This document shows positions 8,055-17,315 of a stretch of DNA of 45,569 nucleotides, in pieces. Every line of letters starts with the position of its first letter. Position 1 is the stretch's first letter. Origin of the DNA: Silicimonas sp. (GTDB lineage Bacteria > Pseudomonadota > Alphaproteobacteria > Rhodobacterales > Rhodobacteraceae); NCBI GenBank assembly GCA_022824525.1, contig JAJDZT010000113.1:1-45569 (forward strand), in the 5' to 3' direction. A program made the translations under genes and the position numbers. The notes beneath the pieces were generated by a model. That model was not told the origin of the DNA, searched no databases, and worked only from the letters and a program-made list of their open reading frames with translations.

Positions 8055-8069
8055 TGATATTCGATATCA
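8055..8069. promoter_or_regulatory. Perfect 15-bp palindrome between divergent genes
   Basis: TGATATTCGATATCA is a perfect dyad (TGATAT, 3-bp centre, ATATCA) in the 182-bp gap between two divergently transcribed secreted-protein genes. The size and position fit an operator for a dimeric regulator. I do not recognise the binding protein; an FNR/Dnr-type site would be TTGAT-N4-ATCAA, which differs. Confidence 0.5.
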
Positions 8070-8178
8070 AAGAGGCGATATTGAGCGTCAGACCACTCGT
8101 CTCCCATTTTGACTTCACGTTCTGCGGGTCAGCCCCGCGCCACAGCCATCACGTACCAAAAAAAGGGGGTATGTCCCG

Positions 8179-8694
8179 ATGACCCGTTTCGCAAAATTCG
8201 CACTGTCCGGTCTGACTGCGTTGTCACTTTCGCTTTCGCCACTTCCAGCCGCTGCTGCGCCTGATGGAGATGACATTCTTAGAACTCTCGCAGGCCTGGC
8301 CGTCCTTGGCATTATCGCAAACGAAGTGAACGACCGTGACAGGAAGCGGACGAAGACCAGCGCGACCACGAAGGTTCACGACCCATACCGCTCAATTGAA
8401 GGGCATCGCAGTCCCCGGGTGATCGAAGGACAAATCCGCCGCCATAATTCGAATAATGGTCGTGCGCACGGCCTACGTCGCGCCAGATTGCCTGACCAGT
8501 GTTTGCGCGTTGTCGCAACATCGCGCGGTGATCGGCTTGTTTACGGTCAACGTTGTCTCACGCGGAACTACGTCCACGCGCAACGTTTGCCGGATCGCTG
8601 CCGTGTTACGGTCCGGACCGAAAACCGCACACGCGCGGCATATGGTGCGCGCTGCCTGGCCCGAGACGGCTGGCGTGTGGCCGGACGTCAATAA
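8179..8694 (+). CDS. Secreted protein with duplicated Cys-containing repeat
   Basis: A 171-residue exported protein. The N-terminus MTRFAKFALSGLTALSLSLS is a Sec signal with cleavage near PAAAA, followed by a short hydrophobic stretch (LAGLAVLGIIANEV). The C-terminal third has two tandem units of the form LP-D-x-C, about 14-16 residues, then YG-x-RCL (LPDQC...YGQRCL and LPDRC...YGARCL), so each unit probably holds one disulfide. The protein is arginine-rich, which suggests a periplasmic or surface location. AGGGGG lies nine bases before the ATG. A G+C-rich hairpin (8743-8766) and a T-tailed terminator (8825-8863) follow. The family is unnamed as far as I know. Confidence 0.72.
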   Translation: MTRFAKFALSGLTALSLSLSPLPAAAAPDGDDILRTLAGLAVLGIIANEVNDRDRKRTKTSATTKVHDPYRSIEGHRSPRVIEGQIRRHNSNNGRAHGLRRARLPDQCLRVVATSRGDRLVYGQRCLTRNYVHAQRLPDRCRVTVRTENRTRAAYGARCLARDGWRVAGRQ

Positions 8695-8742
8695 CGAGAT
8701 TCCGGCGCGGTCATCCCGCACATCTCCATCGTCCGTGCCGGT

Positions 8743-8766
8743 GGGCCAGGGCGTCCCCCCTGGCCC
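8743..8766. other. G+C-rich hairpin downstream of secreted-protein gene
   Basis: GGGCCAGGG (8743-8751) pairs with CCCTGGCCC (8758-8766) across a 6-nt loop. It starts 48 bp after the stop codon at 8694. There is no T-run after it, so it is more likely a 3'-end stabiliser or pause than an intrinsic terminator. Confidence 0.55.
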
Positions 8767-8824
8767 GATATTTCCGAGTGAGAGGGTTGGTAACGAGTAA
8801 AAGGTAAGTGTCTTTCTCTGGGGT

Positions 8825-8863
8825 GAGCGGCGGTTCCGTGTGCTGGAGCCGCCGCTCTTTTTT
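8825..8863 (+). terminator. Intrinsic terminator upstream of rnhB
   Basis: GAGCGGCGGTTCC (8825-8837) pairs with GGAGCCGCCGCTC (8845-8857), with one G-T wobble and a 7-nt loop. Six Ts follow (8858-8863). It would end transcription from the secreted-protein gene before rnhB. Confidence 0.85.
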
Positions 8864-8963
8864 GTCCATCGGCATTTTTAATCAGACATTGGATAGGCGT
8901 TGTTCTTACGGGCCTAACGTGGAAGTCTACGGCTTCACGAGTGCCGCAAGGAAGCGTCATCGC

Positions 8964-9563
8964 ATGCCGAATTTCGAAGAGGAAGCGAAGTTGTATGCCT
9001 TGGGCGCACGCCGGGTGATCGGAGTCGATGAAGTCGGGCGCGGCCCTTTAGCCGGTCCAGTGACGGCGGCTGCCGTTTTGCTCGACACTCAACGAATTCC
9101 TGATGGGCTCAACGATTCCAAGAAGTTGAATGCGAAAACCAGGGAACGCCTGTTTCGAGAGCTCCACGAAATAGCACGTGTTTCGGTGGCTCATGCGAGT
9201 GTTGGTGAAATTGATGAACTCAACATTCTTTACGCATCGCATCTTGCGATGGAACGTGCGGTTGCCGGGCTTGGCACAGTTTGCCATGCACTGGTTGATG
9301 GGAACATGATCCCCAAAGGCTTGGAATGCCCGGCGACTCCTTTGGTAAAAGGAGACAGTCGTAGCCTCTCGATTGCGGCTGCATCGATAGTGGCCAAAGT
9401 TGCCCGGGATCGGATCATGGTGGATTTGGCGCAACAGTACCCCGGCTACGGATGGGAGAAAAATGCGGGCTATCCGACACAACTGCATCGCGAAGCGCTT
9501 CAAACTCTCGGGGTGACCCCACACCATAGGCGTTCGTTCAAGACTGTCCACAATATGTTGTGA
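8964..9563 (+). CDS. rnhB: Ribonuclease HII
   Basis: A 199-residue enzyme that cuts the RNA strand of RNA-DNA hybrids and nicks at single ribonucleotides misincorporated in DNA. The family signature [16 protein letters not shown] supplies catalytic D22 and E23; the other two acidic residues are D112 (ALVDGN) and D131 ([18 protein letters not shown]). The length matches the usual 190-210. I placed the start at 8964 ([20 protein letters not shown]) because AAGGAAG lies nine bases upstream; the frame is open to 8808 but the extra 52 residues overlap a terminator and look non-coding. It lies 114 bp before ccrM, a pairing seen in other alphaproteobacteria. Confidence 0.97.
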   Translation: MPNFEEEAKLYALGARRVIGVDEVGRGPLAGPVTAAAVLLDTQRIPDGLNDSKKLNAKTRERLFRELHEIARVSVAHASVGEIDELNILYASHLAMERAVAGLGTVCHALVDGNMIPKGLECPATPLVKGDSRSLSIAAASIVAKVARDRIMVDLAQQYPGYGWEKNAGYPTQLHREALQTLGVTPHHRRSFKTVHNML

Positions 9564-9585
9564 CAAGAGGAATTTCTAAGCCACT

Positions 9586-10766
<1,181 letters not shown>

Positions 10767-10834
10767 AGTTTACCCCCCAGAGAGAACAAGCTTACCGCCC
10801 GGACCACTGCGGCCGCCCGCAGTCCGGCACCTGA

Positions 10835-10861
10835 CCCCGCCCTTAGAGGCGGGGTTTTTTT
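10835..10861 (+). terminator. Intrinsic terminator of ccrM
   Basis: CCCCGCC (10835-10841) pairs with GGCGGGG (10848-10854) around a 6-nt loop and is followed by seven Ts. It sits 69 bp after the ccrM stop and faces the convergent gene at 10909. Confidence 0.93.
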
Positions 10862-10908
10862 GTTCAGTGCTTAGATGAGAGCGGTCGTTGCACACGTCAC
10901 ACCTCGAC

Positions 10909-11664
10909 TCAAGAAGCGTCGTTGAGGTTCACCGGACGAAGATGCCGACCGTTCTTCACCGCAGTCTTAAGTCCAGCTCTTGCTTCCAAATCTGCAAGGT
11001 CTTCGCGCAGCCTCATAAGTTGAGACGCGGCGCTTCTTTCCTGGAAGTCAACGTCTTCGATCTGGCGGCGAAGGTTTCGACTTGCAGCATTTGCGTTTTC
11101 GATCTGTGCCTGAAGTTCAACGGCGTTTTCCATTCTCTGGCGCAGAGCTTCCTCGGCCCTCTTTACCCGCGCTTCGGAGAATGTGTTTGCCAGATCACGA
11201 GACTGCTGGCTCATTTGAGCAGCGATTGTGAGGAGTTCTCCGTCAATCTCGGGCAAGTCAGGATGCGTGCGCAAGAATTGGTATCTTTCGCGCACTGCAT
11301 CAAATTCCCGTTTCAGTTCGAATGCCTTCCTGCGATCTGCCAAATGGGCAGCCTGGTAGGCACGCGTGATATCGTCCATCGACAAGACGAATTCACGATG
11401 ACTGGCATCAAGCATCATTATGCGTCGGGTCGTGGGAACATAGACGGCGAGCAGCAAGAACAAAGCGGTTACGGCGATCTGAAAGGCCTGTCCTGCCCAA
11501 GGAATTGAAATTTCGCCATAAGAGAGCGCGAAATCGATCCATGGAAGAAAGCCCGCGAACGCCATCCCCGTGGAAACAAGGAGCAGAAGTCCGACGATTG
11601 AGAAAAAAGCGATGGCGACAAGCTGACCGGCCATGACGGTCTTGGTAAGTCCTTCAAAAAACAT
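10909..11664 (-). CDS. Membrane-anchored coiled-coil protein
   Basis: A 251-residue protein with two hydrophobic segments near the N-terminus (about residues 12-38 and 56-78). A long charged helical region follows (about 90-240), rich in Glu, Arg, Gln and Ala with heptad-like spacing (KRAEEALRQRMENAVELQAQ and neighbours), so it probably forms a cytoplasmic coiled coil. I recall similar proteins beside ccrM in other Rhodobacteraceae, sometimes labelled DNA repair protein without support. The start at 11664 (MFFEGLTKTVMAGQ) has GGGG seven bases upstream; a GTG at 11682 is the alternative. Function unknown; a scaffold or envelope role is only a guess. Confidence 0.75.
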   Translation of the reverse strand: MFFEGLTKTVMAGQLVAIAFFSIVGLLLLVSTGMAFAGFLPWIDFALSYGEISIPWAGQAFQIAVTALFLLLAVYVPTTRRIMMLDASHREFVLSMDDITRAYQAAHLADRRKAFELKREFDAVRERYQFLRTHPDLPEIDGELLTIAAQMSQQSRDLANTFSEARVKRAEEALRQRMENAVELQAQIENANAASRNLRRQIEDVDFQERSAASQLMRLREDLADLEARAGLKTAVKNGRHLRPVNLNDAS

Positions 11665-11786
11665 AACGCACCCCGAGAGCACAACAACACACGCCTCGAT
11701 TGTAGCATGCTGGGCCTTACGCCCTCCGTTCTAAATGTGAAACAGATTGTTGTCGGCGTGAATGCCGGGTGAGAATGCCACAGTCT

Positions 11787-12107
11787 TTATGCGCGGCGTA
11801 ATGGCGGATCGTCCGGGCAGTCCAACGCAGCGGCGTAATACAAAAGCCAGACGCCGGGATTGCGCTTGGGCGACCATTTGCGGGGCAGTCTTTGCTTTTC
11901 TGAAGGAAACTCTGATTGAATCCAATCGATAAGCTCGCCGTGCTTCTCTGGATCACACCTTTTCAATACGTCGTTCGCAACGCCTTGCGGAGCGCTTCGA
12001 AGACGGAATTTCAGGGTCGCAATTGCATTTTCGATGGCGAGACTGTCGTTCTCAAGCGCGTAAAGCTCGGTACTGGCGAATTGGCGATCAAGCAGAGGAT
12101 GCTTCAT
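11787..12107 (-). CDS. Hypothetical protein, 106 aa
   Basis: A small soluble protein beginning MKHPLLDRQFASTELYALEN, probably alpha-helical, with no signal peptide, membrane segment or motif that I recognise. It has one cysteine (LKRCDPEKH) and a proline-rich acidic end (DCPDDPPLRRA). The reading frame has sensible composition and no better overlapping frame, but the ribosome-binding site is weak. A nested inverted repeat (12113-12168) stands directly upstream of the start and would lie in its leader RNA. It could be a minor conserved protein or a chance frame. Confidence 0.5.
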   Translation of the reverse strand: MKHPLLDRQFASTELYALENDSLAIENAIATLKFRLRSAPQGVANDVLKRCDPEKHGELIDWIQSEFPSEKQRLPRKWSPKRNPGVWLLYYAAALDCPDDPPLRRA

Positions 12108-12112
12108 GACGG

Positions 12113-12168
12113 GCCCAACTGGTTACTAACGCCTTAACTGTAGGCAAGGATTAAGGCCCCAGTTGGGC
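12113..12168. repeat. Nested inverted repeat (56 bp)
   Basis: The outer arms GCCCAACTGG (12113-12122) and CCAGTTGGGC (12159-12168) are perfect complements. Inside them GCCTTAA (12131-12137) pairs with TTAAGGC (12151-12157). The element lies between two leftward genes, 41 bp beyond the stop of the C39-like gene and 5 bp before the next start codon, so it could be a processing or attenuation hairpin. There is no T-run. Confidence 0.7.
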
Positions 12169-12209
12169 GTGCACCGAAAATTTTTGGGACGTATTCCCCG
12201 GTTTATCCG

Positions 12210-12833
12210 TCAGGGCGAAGTGAAAAACGCGCTTCTCGTGCGCGACAAAGACCTGTTGTGCCAGTTTTCGTATAGTGTTCGGTAGGACAGGATGCGCTGG
12301 CGCCCGTCCTTTAAAAGGGGGTCTCGAAAGTAAAGCACCTCTTCTTTGTCATTGTAGCCGACGATGACAAAGGTATGACCCGTTAGCAAATCGACATCGA
12401 CCAATACTGGGCGGCCGCGCCTGAGCGATCGTTTGATGTCGCGCAGTCCTTTTGTGAAACCTTTAGGCGTGTTCTTGTAGTGCTTGATCGTCCAGTCTGA
12501 GCCAATTCGCTTTAAACCCTTTTGCATGTCCAGCCATGAAGTCACCCATACATTACGCTGGCTCTCGTGCTTGTGTCCCTCCGCAAGGGCTTTCAACTGC
12601 GCCGGGGAGATGTCTTCGCCGAAATAGGCCAGTGCCATGGCTACTGAAGCTGGTACGCACCACGGTTGCTTGCCTTGGCTCACCTGCGGCACGTCAAGAA
12701 AGACCATCCCGCTTCTATTGACCGGGGCCGGCATATCCTCGGGCTGCGTCAGACCTTGCCGCAAACCGATCTTGGCGGCGGCGTCCGATGTGAGGAGAGA
12801 CAGGCAGAGGATTAGAAAGGACAGCGAGCGCAT
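12210..12833 (-). CDS. Exported C39-like papain-fold cysteine peptidase domain protein
   Basis: A 207-residue protein with a Sec signal (MRSLSFLILCLSLLTSDAAA) followed by a C39-like domain. The motif QGKQPWCVPASVAMALAYFG supplies the probable nucleophile C59 with oxyanion Q56; H153 (TGHTFVIVGYN) and D171 (YFRDPLL) complete the expected triad. C39 peptidases cut Gly-Gly leader peptides, but exported single-domain C39-like proteins are common in bacteria and mostly uncharacterised. No transporter or Gly-Gly precursor is seen nearby. It reads in the same direction as the hypothetical gene downstream and is separated from it by the nested inverted repeat. Confidence 0.85.
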   Translation of the reverse strand: MRSLSFLILCLSLLTSDAAAKIGLRQGLTQPEDMPAPVNRSGMVFLDVPQVSQGKQPWCVPASVAMALAYFGEDISPAQLKALAEGHKHESQRNVWVTSWLDMQKGLKRIGSDWTIKHYKNTPKGFTKGLRDIKRSLRRGRPVLVDVDLLTGHTFVIVGYNDKEEVLYFRDPLLKDGRQRILSYRTLYENWHNRSLSRTRSAFFTSP

Positions 12834-12930
12834 TGCAGGTTTCTATCATTGCCCATGTGCACAACAACGGGAAAAGATGCTCTGCAGCGATGACGACCCC
12901 GCTCGGTTGCGGGGCCGCAATAGTGACGTC

Positions 12931-13986
12931 TTAGACGCTTGGTTCGGTGATCCGCTTCTCGTTCAGCGGCTTGTCGAACACCATTGTGTTGATGCTGACA
13001 TGTGGCCACTTGATCAGACCTTCGACGCCGTCGCGGCGTGGGAAGAACTCCAGCATAACCATTTGGATGTACGCCAATGCCATGCCTTGAGGGCCACCCG
13101 GGCTATCTGGCTCCAATTCCATAAGGTAAAATGTGGACGTCATCTCGGTTGTGTCCGCCTGATTTACAACGAAGGGGATGTTCACGATCCCACCGGTTCC
13201 AAGTTTGGTGTCGAGATGCAGGATTGTCGTTCTCTTTACGTTGAGTCCATCAATCGCAGCTTGAAGCAGTTCATGGGGTTTCGCCACGTCGAACAGCGGG
13301 ATGCCGACAACGCCGCCGAAGGCTTTATCGCCGGAAAAGGCTTCGTAAGGGGCGAAGTAACCTTGATCTGACAGCACCGGCACCGACCCATCTGGCGTCG
13401 CCCCGATTGGAAGGGCTGGCACCGGATCCACGGTTGGTGCTCCGTCAATCACACTGGATCGACCCATCGCTGCGACCGAGTTGCCGTGGGGGATCGTCGC
13501 AAGACGCGCAATATCAAGCCCGTCCGTGCGTTCATCCAAGATGTGCAGGAAAAAACCTGGCTCATGGTGAATGCCGGCGCCCGGGCCAAAGACAATATCC
13601 TCGCCTGTTGCGGGAGAACTGTCATCGACGGCGATCTGGTTAATGGCCTGTTGGTAGTCGAGCGCGAAGATCGTTTGATCGGTCGCTTCGTCCGCAGGGA
13701 AATCAAGCCCGCGGTTAGGCACCGGCCCGATTGCGTCGGAAAACTCCAGCACTTCATTGTACTGGTTGACGAGCATCCGGTAATTGAAGTCTCCGGGTTC
13801 CCCACCAAAGGGCAGTGCGATCATGTTCCAACCGCGCCCACGGAAGAAGCTGCTGTCATCGTTTGGGTTGATCCAGCGGCCTGCAAGATTGTCGAGCGGA
13901 CCCAGGTTCTCATCGTCTTCGTCAATAGCTGGGACAACATGACGTGGTTTGTACTTGAGTTCAGTAATATGTTGCTTGTCGAGCAT
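12931..13986 (-). CDS. Uncharacterised protein, possible nitrobindin-like beta-barrel
   Basis: A 351-residue protein without signal peptide or membrane helix. Recurrent segments such as LAGRWINPNDDSSFFRGRGW, IHHEPGFFLHI, ARLATIPHGNSV, TTILHLDTK, IVNIPFVVNQAD, TFYLMELE and WPHVSINTMVF alternate strands and loops in the manner of a beta-barrel lipid- or haem-binding protein. GPLDNLAGRW followed by GRGWNMIALPF loosely recalls nitrobindin-like haem-binding proteins, but I would not rely on it. Histidines at HHEPG and IPHG could be ligands. It is transcribed away from the ribosomal cluster and sits where the S10 operon is broken upstream of rpmC. Confidence 0.7.
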   Translation of the reverse strand: MLDKQHITELKYKPRHVVPAIDEDDENLGPLDNLAGRWINPNDDSSFFRGRGWNMIALPFGGEPGDFNYRMLVNQYNEVLEFSDAIGPVPNRGLDFPADEATDQTIFALDYQQAINQIAVDDSSPATGEDIVFGPGAGIHHEPGFFLHILDERTDGLDIARLATIPHGNSVAAMGRSSVIDGAPTVDPVPALPIGATPDGSVPVLSDQGYFAPYEAFSGDKAFGGVVGIPLFDVAKPHELLQAAIDGLNVKRTTILHLDTKLGTGGIVNIPFVVNQADTTEMTSTFYLMELEPDSPGGPQGMALAYIQMVMLEFFPRRDGVEGLIKWPHVSINTMVFDKPLNEKRITEPSV

Positions 13987-14167
13987 GGGACTCTCCTGAA
14001 AAATGGACTCTCACGTATCAACTGGCTGAAATTGCCTTGTAATTAAGGTGTCCAGAATACGAGCCCCGCGCAAAGCGACCAATACACATCTCAGCCGTTT
14101 AGACGGATCATTCACACTTCGGGCCTTGTTTCGATCACGCATGCCGGATTTCCAATAAGAAACAGGG

Positions 14168-14196
14168 TTGCTTTGTATCCGAATCCCCCCTAAACG
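14168..14196 (+). promoter_or_regulatory. Candidate promoter for the rpmC-rpmD ribosomal block
   Basis: TTGCTT (14168-14173), a 17-bp spacer, then TAAACG (14191-14196), 86 bp before the rpmC start. Downstream in the leader, CACCGG (14219-14224) can pair with CCGGTG (14256-14261). The rest of the 295-bp gap 13987-14281 shows nothing else I can name. A separate promoter is expected because the preceding gene faces the other way. Confidence 0.5.
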
Positions 14197-14281
14197 GCGG
14201 CCTTCACCTGATGATCTCCACCGGGTTTCGGGGTGACGCTAGATATTGCGGCCCTCCGGTGATGTTGAAAGGAAGACTGGC

Positions 14282-14488
14282 ATGGACGCCAATGAACTGC
14301 GGGAGAAAACTCCCGATCAGCTTCGTGATGAGCTGACAAACTTGAAGAAAGAGGCCTTCAACCTCCGTTTCCAGCAGGCCACTAACCAGCTGGAAAACAC
14401 AGCCCGTATGCGCCAAGTGCGCCGTGACGCGGCCCGTGTGAAAACCATTCTGAACGAAAAAGCGGCCGCTGCCGCTGCGGAGGCGTAA
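14282..14488 (+). CDS. rpmC: 50S ribosomal protein L29
   Basis: A 68-residue protein that sits by the polypeptide exit tunnel and helps form the docking site for trigger factor and SRP. The family core [20 protein letters not shown] and [19 protein letters not shown] is evident. The start at 14282 follows AAAGGAAG by eight bases. It is the first gene of this block: the usual upstream S10-operon neighbours (rplP, rpsC and others) are absent and a divergent gene takes their place. rpsQ follows after 3 bp. An alanine-rich tail ([10 protein letters not shown]) is an alphaproteobacterial feature. Confidence 0.98.
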   Translation: MDANELREKTPDQLRDELTNLKKEAFNLRFQQATNQLENTARMRQVRRDAARVKTILNEKAAAAAAEA

Positions 14489-14491
14489 GAA

Positions 14492-14722
14492 ATGCCCAAG
14501 AGAATTCTTCAAGGTGTTGTCACCTCGGACGCGAATGCACAAACCGTTACCGTCTCTGTCGAGCGTCGCTTCAAGCACCCGCTTTTGCAAAAGACGGTCC
14601 GGAAATCGAAGAAGTACCGTGCTCATGACGAGAACAACACGTTCAAGGTCGGTGACGCGGTCCGCATTCAGGAGTGCCCGCCGCGCTCCAAAACGAAACG
14701 CTGGGAGGTGATTGCCGAGTAA
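14492..14722 (+). CDS. rpsQ: 30S ribosomal protein S17
   Basis: A 76-residue primary 16S rRNA-binding protein of the OB fold that nucleates assembly of the 5' domain. [20 protein letters not shown] and [20 protein letters not shown] match the family, and the length is typical of alphaproteobacteria. It begins 3 bp after rpmC and is followed by a 78-bp gap before rplN. Confidence 0.98.
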   Translation: MPKRILQGVVTSDANAQTVTVSVERRFKHPLLQKTVRKSKKYRAHDENNTFKVGDAVRIQECPPRSKTKRWEVIAE

Positions 14723-14800
14723 GGCCGTCACACCCGGTTTGAACGAAACCCCGCGGCCAATGTCCAACCAAGGCGGTCGCGGAAGTCGGGAGAAACCAAC

Positions 14801-15169
14801 ATGATCCAGATGCAGACCAATCTGGATGTTGCTGACAACAGCGGCGCACGCCGTGTTCAGTGCATCAAGGTCCTGGGCGGTTCCAAACGGAAGTATGCTT
14901 CGGTTGGCGACATCATCGTGGTGTCGGTGAAAGAAGCCATTCCGCGCGGCCGTGTAAAGAAAGGCGATGTCCGTAAGGCAGTCGTTGTACGCACAGCCAA
15001 GGAAGTCCGCCGCGAGGACGGCACCGCGATCCGCTTCGATCGCAATGCCGCCGTCATCCTCAACAACAACAACGAGCCGATCGGCACCCGTATCTTCGGA
15101 CCGGTCGTTCGTGAGCTTCGCGCGAAGAACTTCATGAAGATCATCTCGCTCGCCCCGGAGGTGCTGTAA
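14801..15169 (+). CDS. rplN: 50S ribosomal protein L14
   Basis: A 122-residue protein at the subunit interface that forms intersubunit bridges and binds the silencing factor Rsf[21 protein letters not shown] and [13 protein letters not shown] are highly conserved, and the length is exactly the usual 122. It is preceded by a 78-bp gap with GGGAGAAA before the start and followed directly by rplX with a 1-bp gap, so translation is probably coupled. Confidence 0.98.
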
Positions 15170-15170
15170 G

Positions 15171-15476
15171 ATGGCCGCTAAACTCAAAAAGGGCGATAAA
15201 GTCGTCGTATTGGCCGGCAAGGACAAGGGCAAGGAAGGCGAAATCACGTCTGTTATGCCCAAAGACGGCAAGGCCATTGTGGATGGCATCAATATCGCCA
15301 TCCGTCACCAGCGTCAGACTGCAAATGATCAAGGCGGTCGCCAGCCGAAGGCGATGCCGATCGATCTTTCCAACCTGGCACTTCTCGACAGCAACGGCAA
15401 AGCAACTCGCGTCGGCTTCCGCATGGAAGACGGCAAGAAGGTGCGCTTCGCCAAGACAACAGGAGATGCAATCTGA
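15171..15476 (+). CDS. rplX: 50S ribosomal protein L24
   Basis: A 101-residue assembly-initiator protein of the large subunit. The KOW motif is visible at the N-terminus ([20 protein letters not shown]), followed by the conserved [10 protein letters not shown]. Its TGA stop overlaps the rplE start (TGATG), a sign of coupled translation. Confidence 0.98.
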   Translation: MAAKLKKGDKVVVLAGKDKGKEGEITSVMPKDGKAIVDGINIAIRHQRQTANDQGGRQPKAMPIDLSNLALLDSNGKATRVGFRMEDGKKVRFAKTTGDAI

Positions 15477-16045
15477 TGTTGGATGCTGCGAATTTCACCC
15501 CGCGTCTGAAGGCGCATTACAAGGACACGGTTCGTGCCGCTCTAAAGGAAGAGTTTTCCTACAAGAACGACATGCAGATCCCGCGTCTCGACAAGATCGT
15601 GCTGAACATCGGCGCTGGCGCTGAATCGGTCCGCGACTCGAAGAAGGCAAAATCGGCCCAGGAAGACCTGACCAAGATCGCTGGTCAGCAGGCCGTTATC
15701 ACGAAGGCCAAGAAGTCCATCGCTGGCTTCCGGGTTCGTGAAGGAATGCCACTTGGCGCGAAGGTCACCCTGCGTGGCGACCGCATGTACGATTTCATCG
15801 ACCGCCTGGTCACCATCGCTATGCCGCGTATCCGCGACTTCCGCGGTGTAAAGCCAAGCTTCGATGGTCGTGGCAACTTTGCCATGGGCATGAAAGAGCA
15901 CATCGTTTTCCCGGAAATCGACTTCGACAAGGTCGACGAGGTCTGGGGCATGGACATCATCATCTGCACCACCGCTGAAACGGATGCAGAAGCCAAGGCG
16001 CTGTTGAAGCATTTCAACGTGCCGTTCAGCGGAGAGGGAAAGTAA
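15476..16045 (+). CDS. rplE: 50S ribosomal protein L5
   Basis: A 189-residue protein that binds 5S rRNA and contacts the P-site tRNA and S13. The family signatures [37 protein letters not shown] and FSVPF-like terminal NVPFSGEGK are present. It carries a roughly 10-residue N-terminal extension compared with E. coli L5 (179 aa), which is normal for alphaproteobacteria. It overlaps the rplX stop by 1 bp and leads into rpsN after 2 bp. Confidence 0.98.
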   Translation: MLDAANFTPRLKAHYKDTVRAALKEEFSYKNDMQIPRLDKIVLNIGAGAESVRDSKKAKSAQEDLTKIAGQQAVITKAKKSIAGFRVREGMPLGAKVTLRGDRMYDFIDRLVTIAMPRIRDFRGVKPSFDGRGNFAMGMKEHIVFPEIDFDKVDEVWGMDIIICTTAETDAEAKALLKHFNVPFSGEGK

Positions 16046-16047
16046 TC

Positions 16048-16353
16048 ATGGCCAAGAAAGCAATGATCGAACGCGAAAAGAAGCGTCAGAAGCTGGTGGA
16101 TCGTTATGCCGCCAAGCGCGAGGCGCTGAAGGAAATCGCGAAAGATGAATCGAAGCCGATGGAAGAGCGTTTCAAGGCCCGCCTCAAGCTGGCGAAGCTG
16201 CCGCGCAATTCTTCTGCCACACGTCTTCACAACCGTTGCCAGCTGACCGGTCGTCCGCACGCGTACTATCGTAAGCTGAAAATGTCGCGGATCGCGCTTC
16301 GGGAACTTGGCTCCAACGGCCAGATCCCCGGCCTGGTCAAGTCGAGCTGGTAA
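16048..16353 (+). CDS. rpsN: 30S ribosomal protein S14
   Basis: A 101-residue head protein of the small subunit. It is the long form without zinc-binding cysteines (C-minus): only one cysteine occurs ([15 protein letters not shown]), so it does not need zinc. [20 protein letters not shown] and [20 protein letters not shown] match the family. It lies 2 bp after rplE and 14 bp before rpsH, with GGAGGG in the short gap. Confidence 0.98.
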   Translation: MAKKAMIEREKKRQKLVDRYAAKREALKEIAKDESKPMEERFKARLKLAKLPRNSSATRLHNRCQLTGRPHAYYRKLKMSRIALRELGSNGQIPGLVKSSW

Positions 16354-16367
16354 GGAGGGTATAGATT

Positions 16368-16760
16368 ATGAACGATCCTCTCGGTGATATGCTGACCCGC
16401 ATACGCAATGCGCAGATGCGTGGTAAGTCCACAACCCAGTCGCCATCCTCGAAGCTCCGCAAGTGGGTGCTCGATGTGCTGGCAGACGAAGGTTACATCC
16501 GTGGCTACGAAGAAACCACGGACAAGAAAGGTCATCCTGCGATCGAGATCAGCCTGAAGTATTACGAAGGCGAACCCGTCATTCGTGAACTCAAGCGCGT
16601 CTCCAAGCCTGGCCGCCGCGTTTATCTGGGCTCCAACGACATCCCACAGGTCCGTCAGGGCTTGGGTGTCTCCATTGTGTCGACGTCGAAAGGCGTCATG
16701 ACGGATGCAAGTGCGCGCTCTGCCAATGTTGGCGGCGAAGTGCTCTGCACCGTCTTCTAA
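16368..16760 (+). CDS. rpsH: 30S ribosomal protein S8
   Basis: A 130-residue primary 16S rRNA-binding protein; in E. coli it is also the translational repressor of the spc operon. [19 protein letters not shown] and the C-terminal [20 protein letters not shown] are diagnostic. An AAGGAGGG sequence leads into rplF 10 bp later. Confidence 0.98.
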   Translation: MNDPLGDMLTRIRNAQMRGKSTTQSPSSKLRKWVLDVLADEGYIRGYEETTDKKGHPAIEISLKYYEGEPVIRELKRVSKPGRRVYLGSNDIPQVRQGLGVSIVSTSKGVMTDASARSANVGGEVLCTVF

Positions 16761-16770
16761 GGAGGGAAAC

Positions 16771-17304
16771 ATGTCTCGTATTGGCAAAAAACCGGTCGAG
16801 CTCCCTTCGGGTGTGGAGGCCAATGTCTCGGGTCAGACCGTCACGGTCAAAGGCCCGAAGGGCAGCCGCGAGTTCACCGCGACTGACGATGTCACCATCA
16901 CGGTCGAAGACGGTTCAGTCGTCGTAACACCACGCGGCACCTCGAAGCGTGCGCGGCAGCAGTGGGGCATGAGCCGCACGCAGGTCGCGAACCTTGTTAC
17001 CGGTGTCACGGAAGGTTTCAAGAAAGAGCTTGAGATCAACGGCGTTGGCTACCGTGCCCAGGCGCAGGGGAACAAGGTAACCTTGAACCTTGGTCTTTCA
17101 CATGACGTGATTTTCGAAGTTCCGGATGGGGTGACTGTCACCACGCCGAAGAACACCGAAATCATTGTCGAAGGCAACGATCAGCAACTCGTCGGCCAAG
17201 TCGCGGCCAACATTCGCGAATGGCGGAAGCCGGAGCCCTACAAAGGCAAGGGCATCAAGTACAAAGACGAGTACATCTTCCGCAAGGAAGGCAAGAAGAA
17301 GTAA
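16771..17304 (+). CDS. rplF: 50S ribosomal protein L6
   Basis: A 177-residue protein with two similar alpha/beta domains that sits near the sarcin-ricin loop and the factor-binding site. [20 protein letters not shown] and the C-terminal [20 protein letters not shown] are family hallmarks. The start at 16771 was chosen because AAGGAGGG lies just upstream; the frame extends back to 16705 inside rpsH but that is the overlap of two real genes. Length is the usual 177. Confidence 0.98.
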   Translation: MSRIGKKPVELPSGVEANVSGQTVTVKGPKGSREFTATDDVTITVEDGSVVVTPRGTSKRARQQWGMSRTQVANLVTGVTEGFKKELEINGVGYRAQAQGNKVTLNLGLSHDVIFEVPDGVTVTTPKNTEIIVEGNDQQLVGQVAANIREWRKPEPYKGKGIKYKDEYIFRKEGKKK

Positions 17305-17315
17305 GGACCGGACAA

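Noticed and set aside
8055..8069. Reading the palindrome as an FNR/Dnr box
   Set aside because: The expected pattern TTGAT-N4-ATCAA does not match TGATAT-N3-ATATCA.
12113..12168. Reading the nested dyad as an integron attC site
   Set aside because: Outer arms fit the degenerate R-box pattern, but inner-arm spacing is unequal (11 against 4 bp), there is no integrase and no cassette array.
14204..15301. Long minus-strand frame opposite rpmC-rplX
   Set aside because: It lies entirely opposite conserved ribosomal protein genes with high G+C third positions, which create long shadow frames; the product has no recognisable features.
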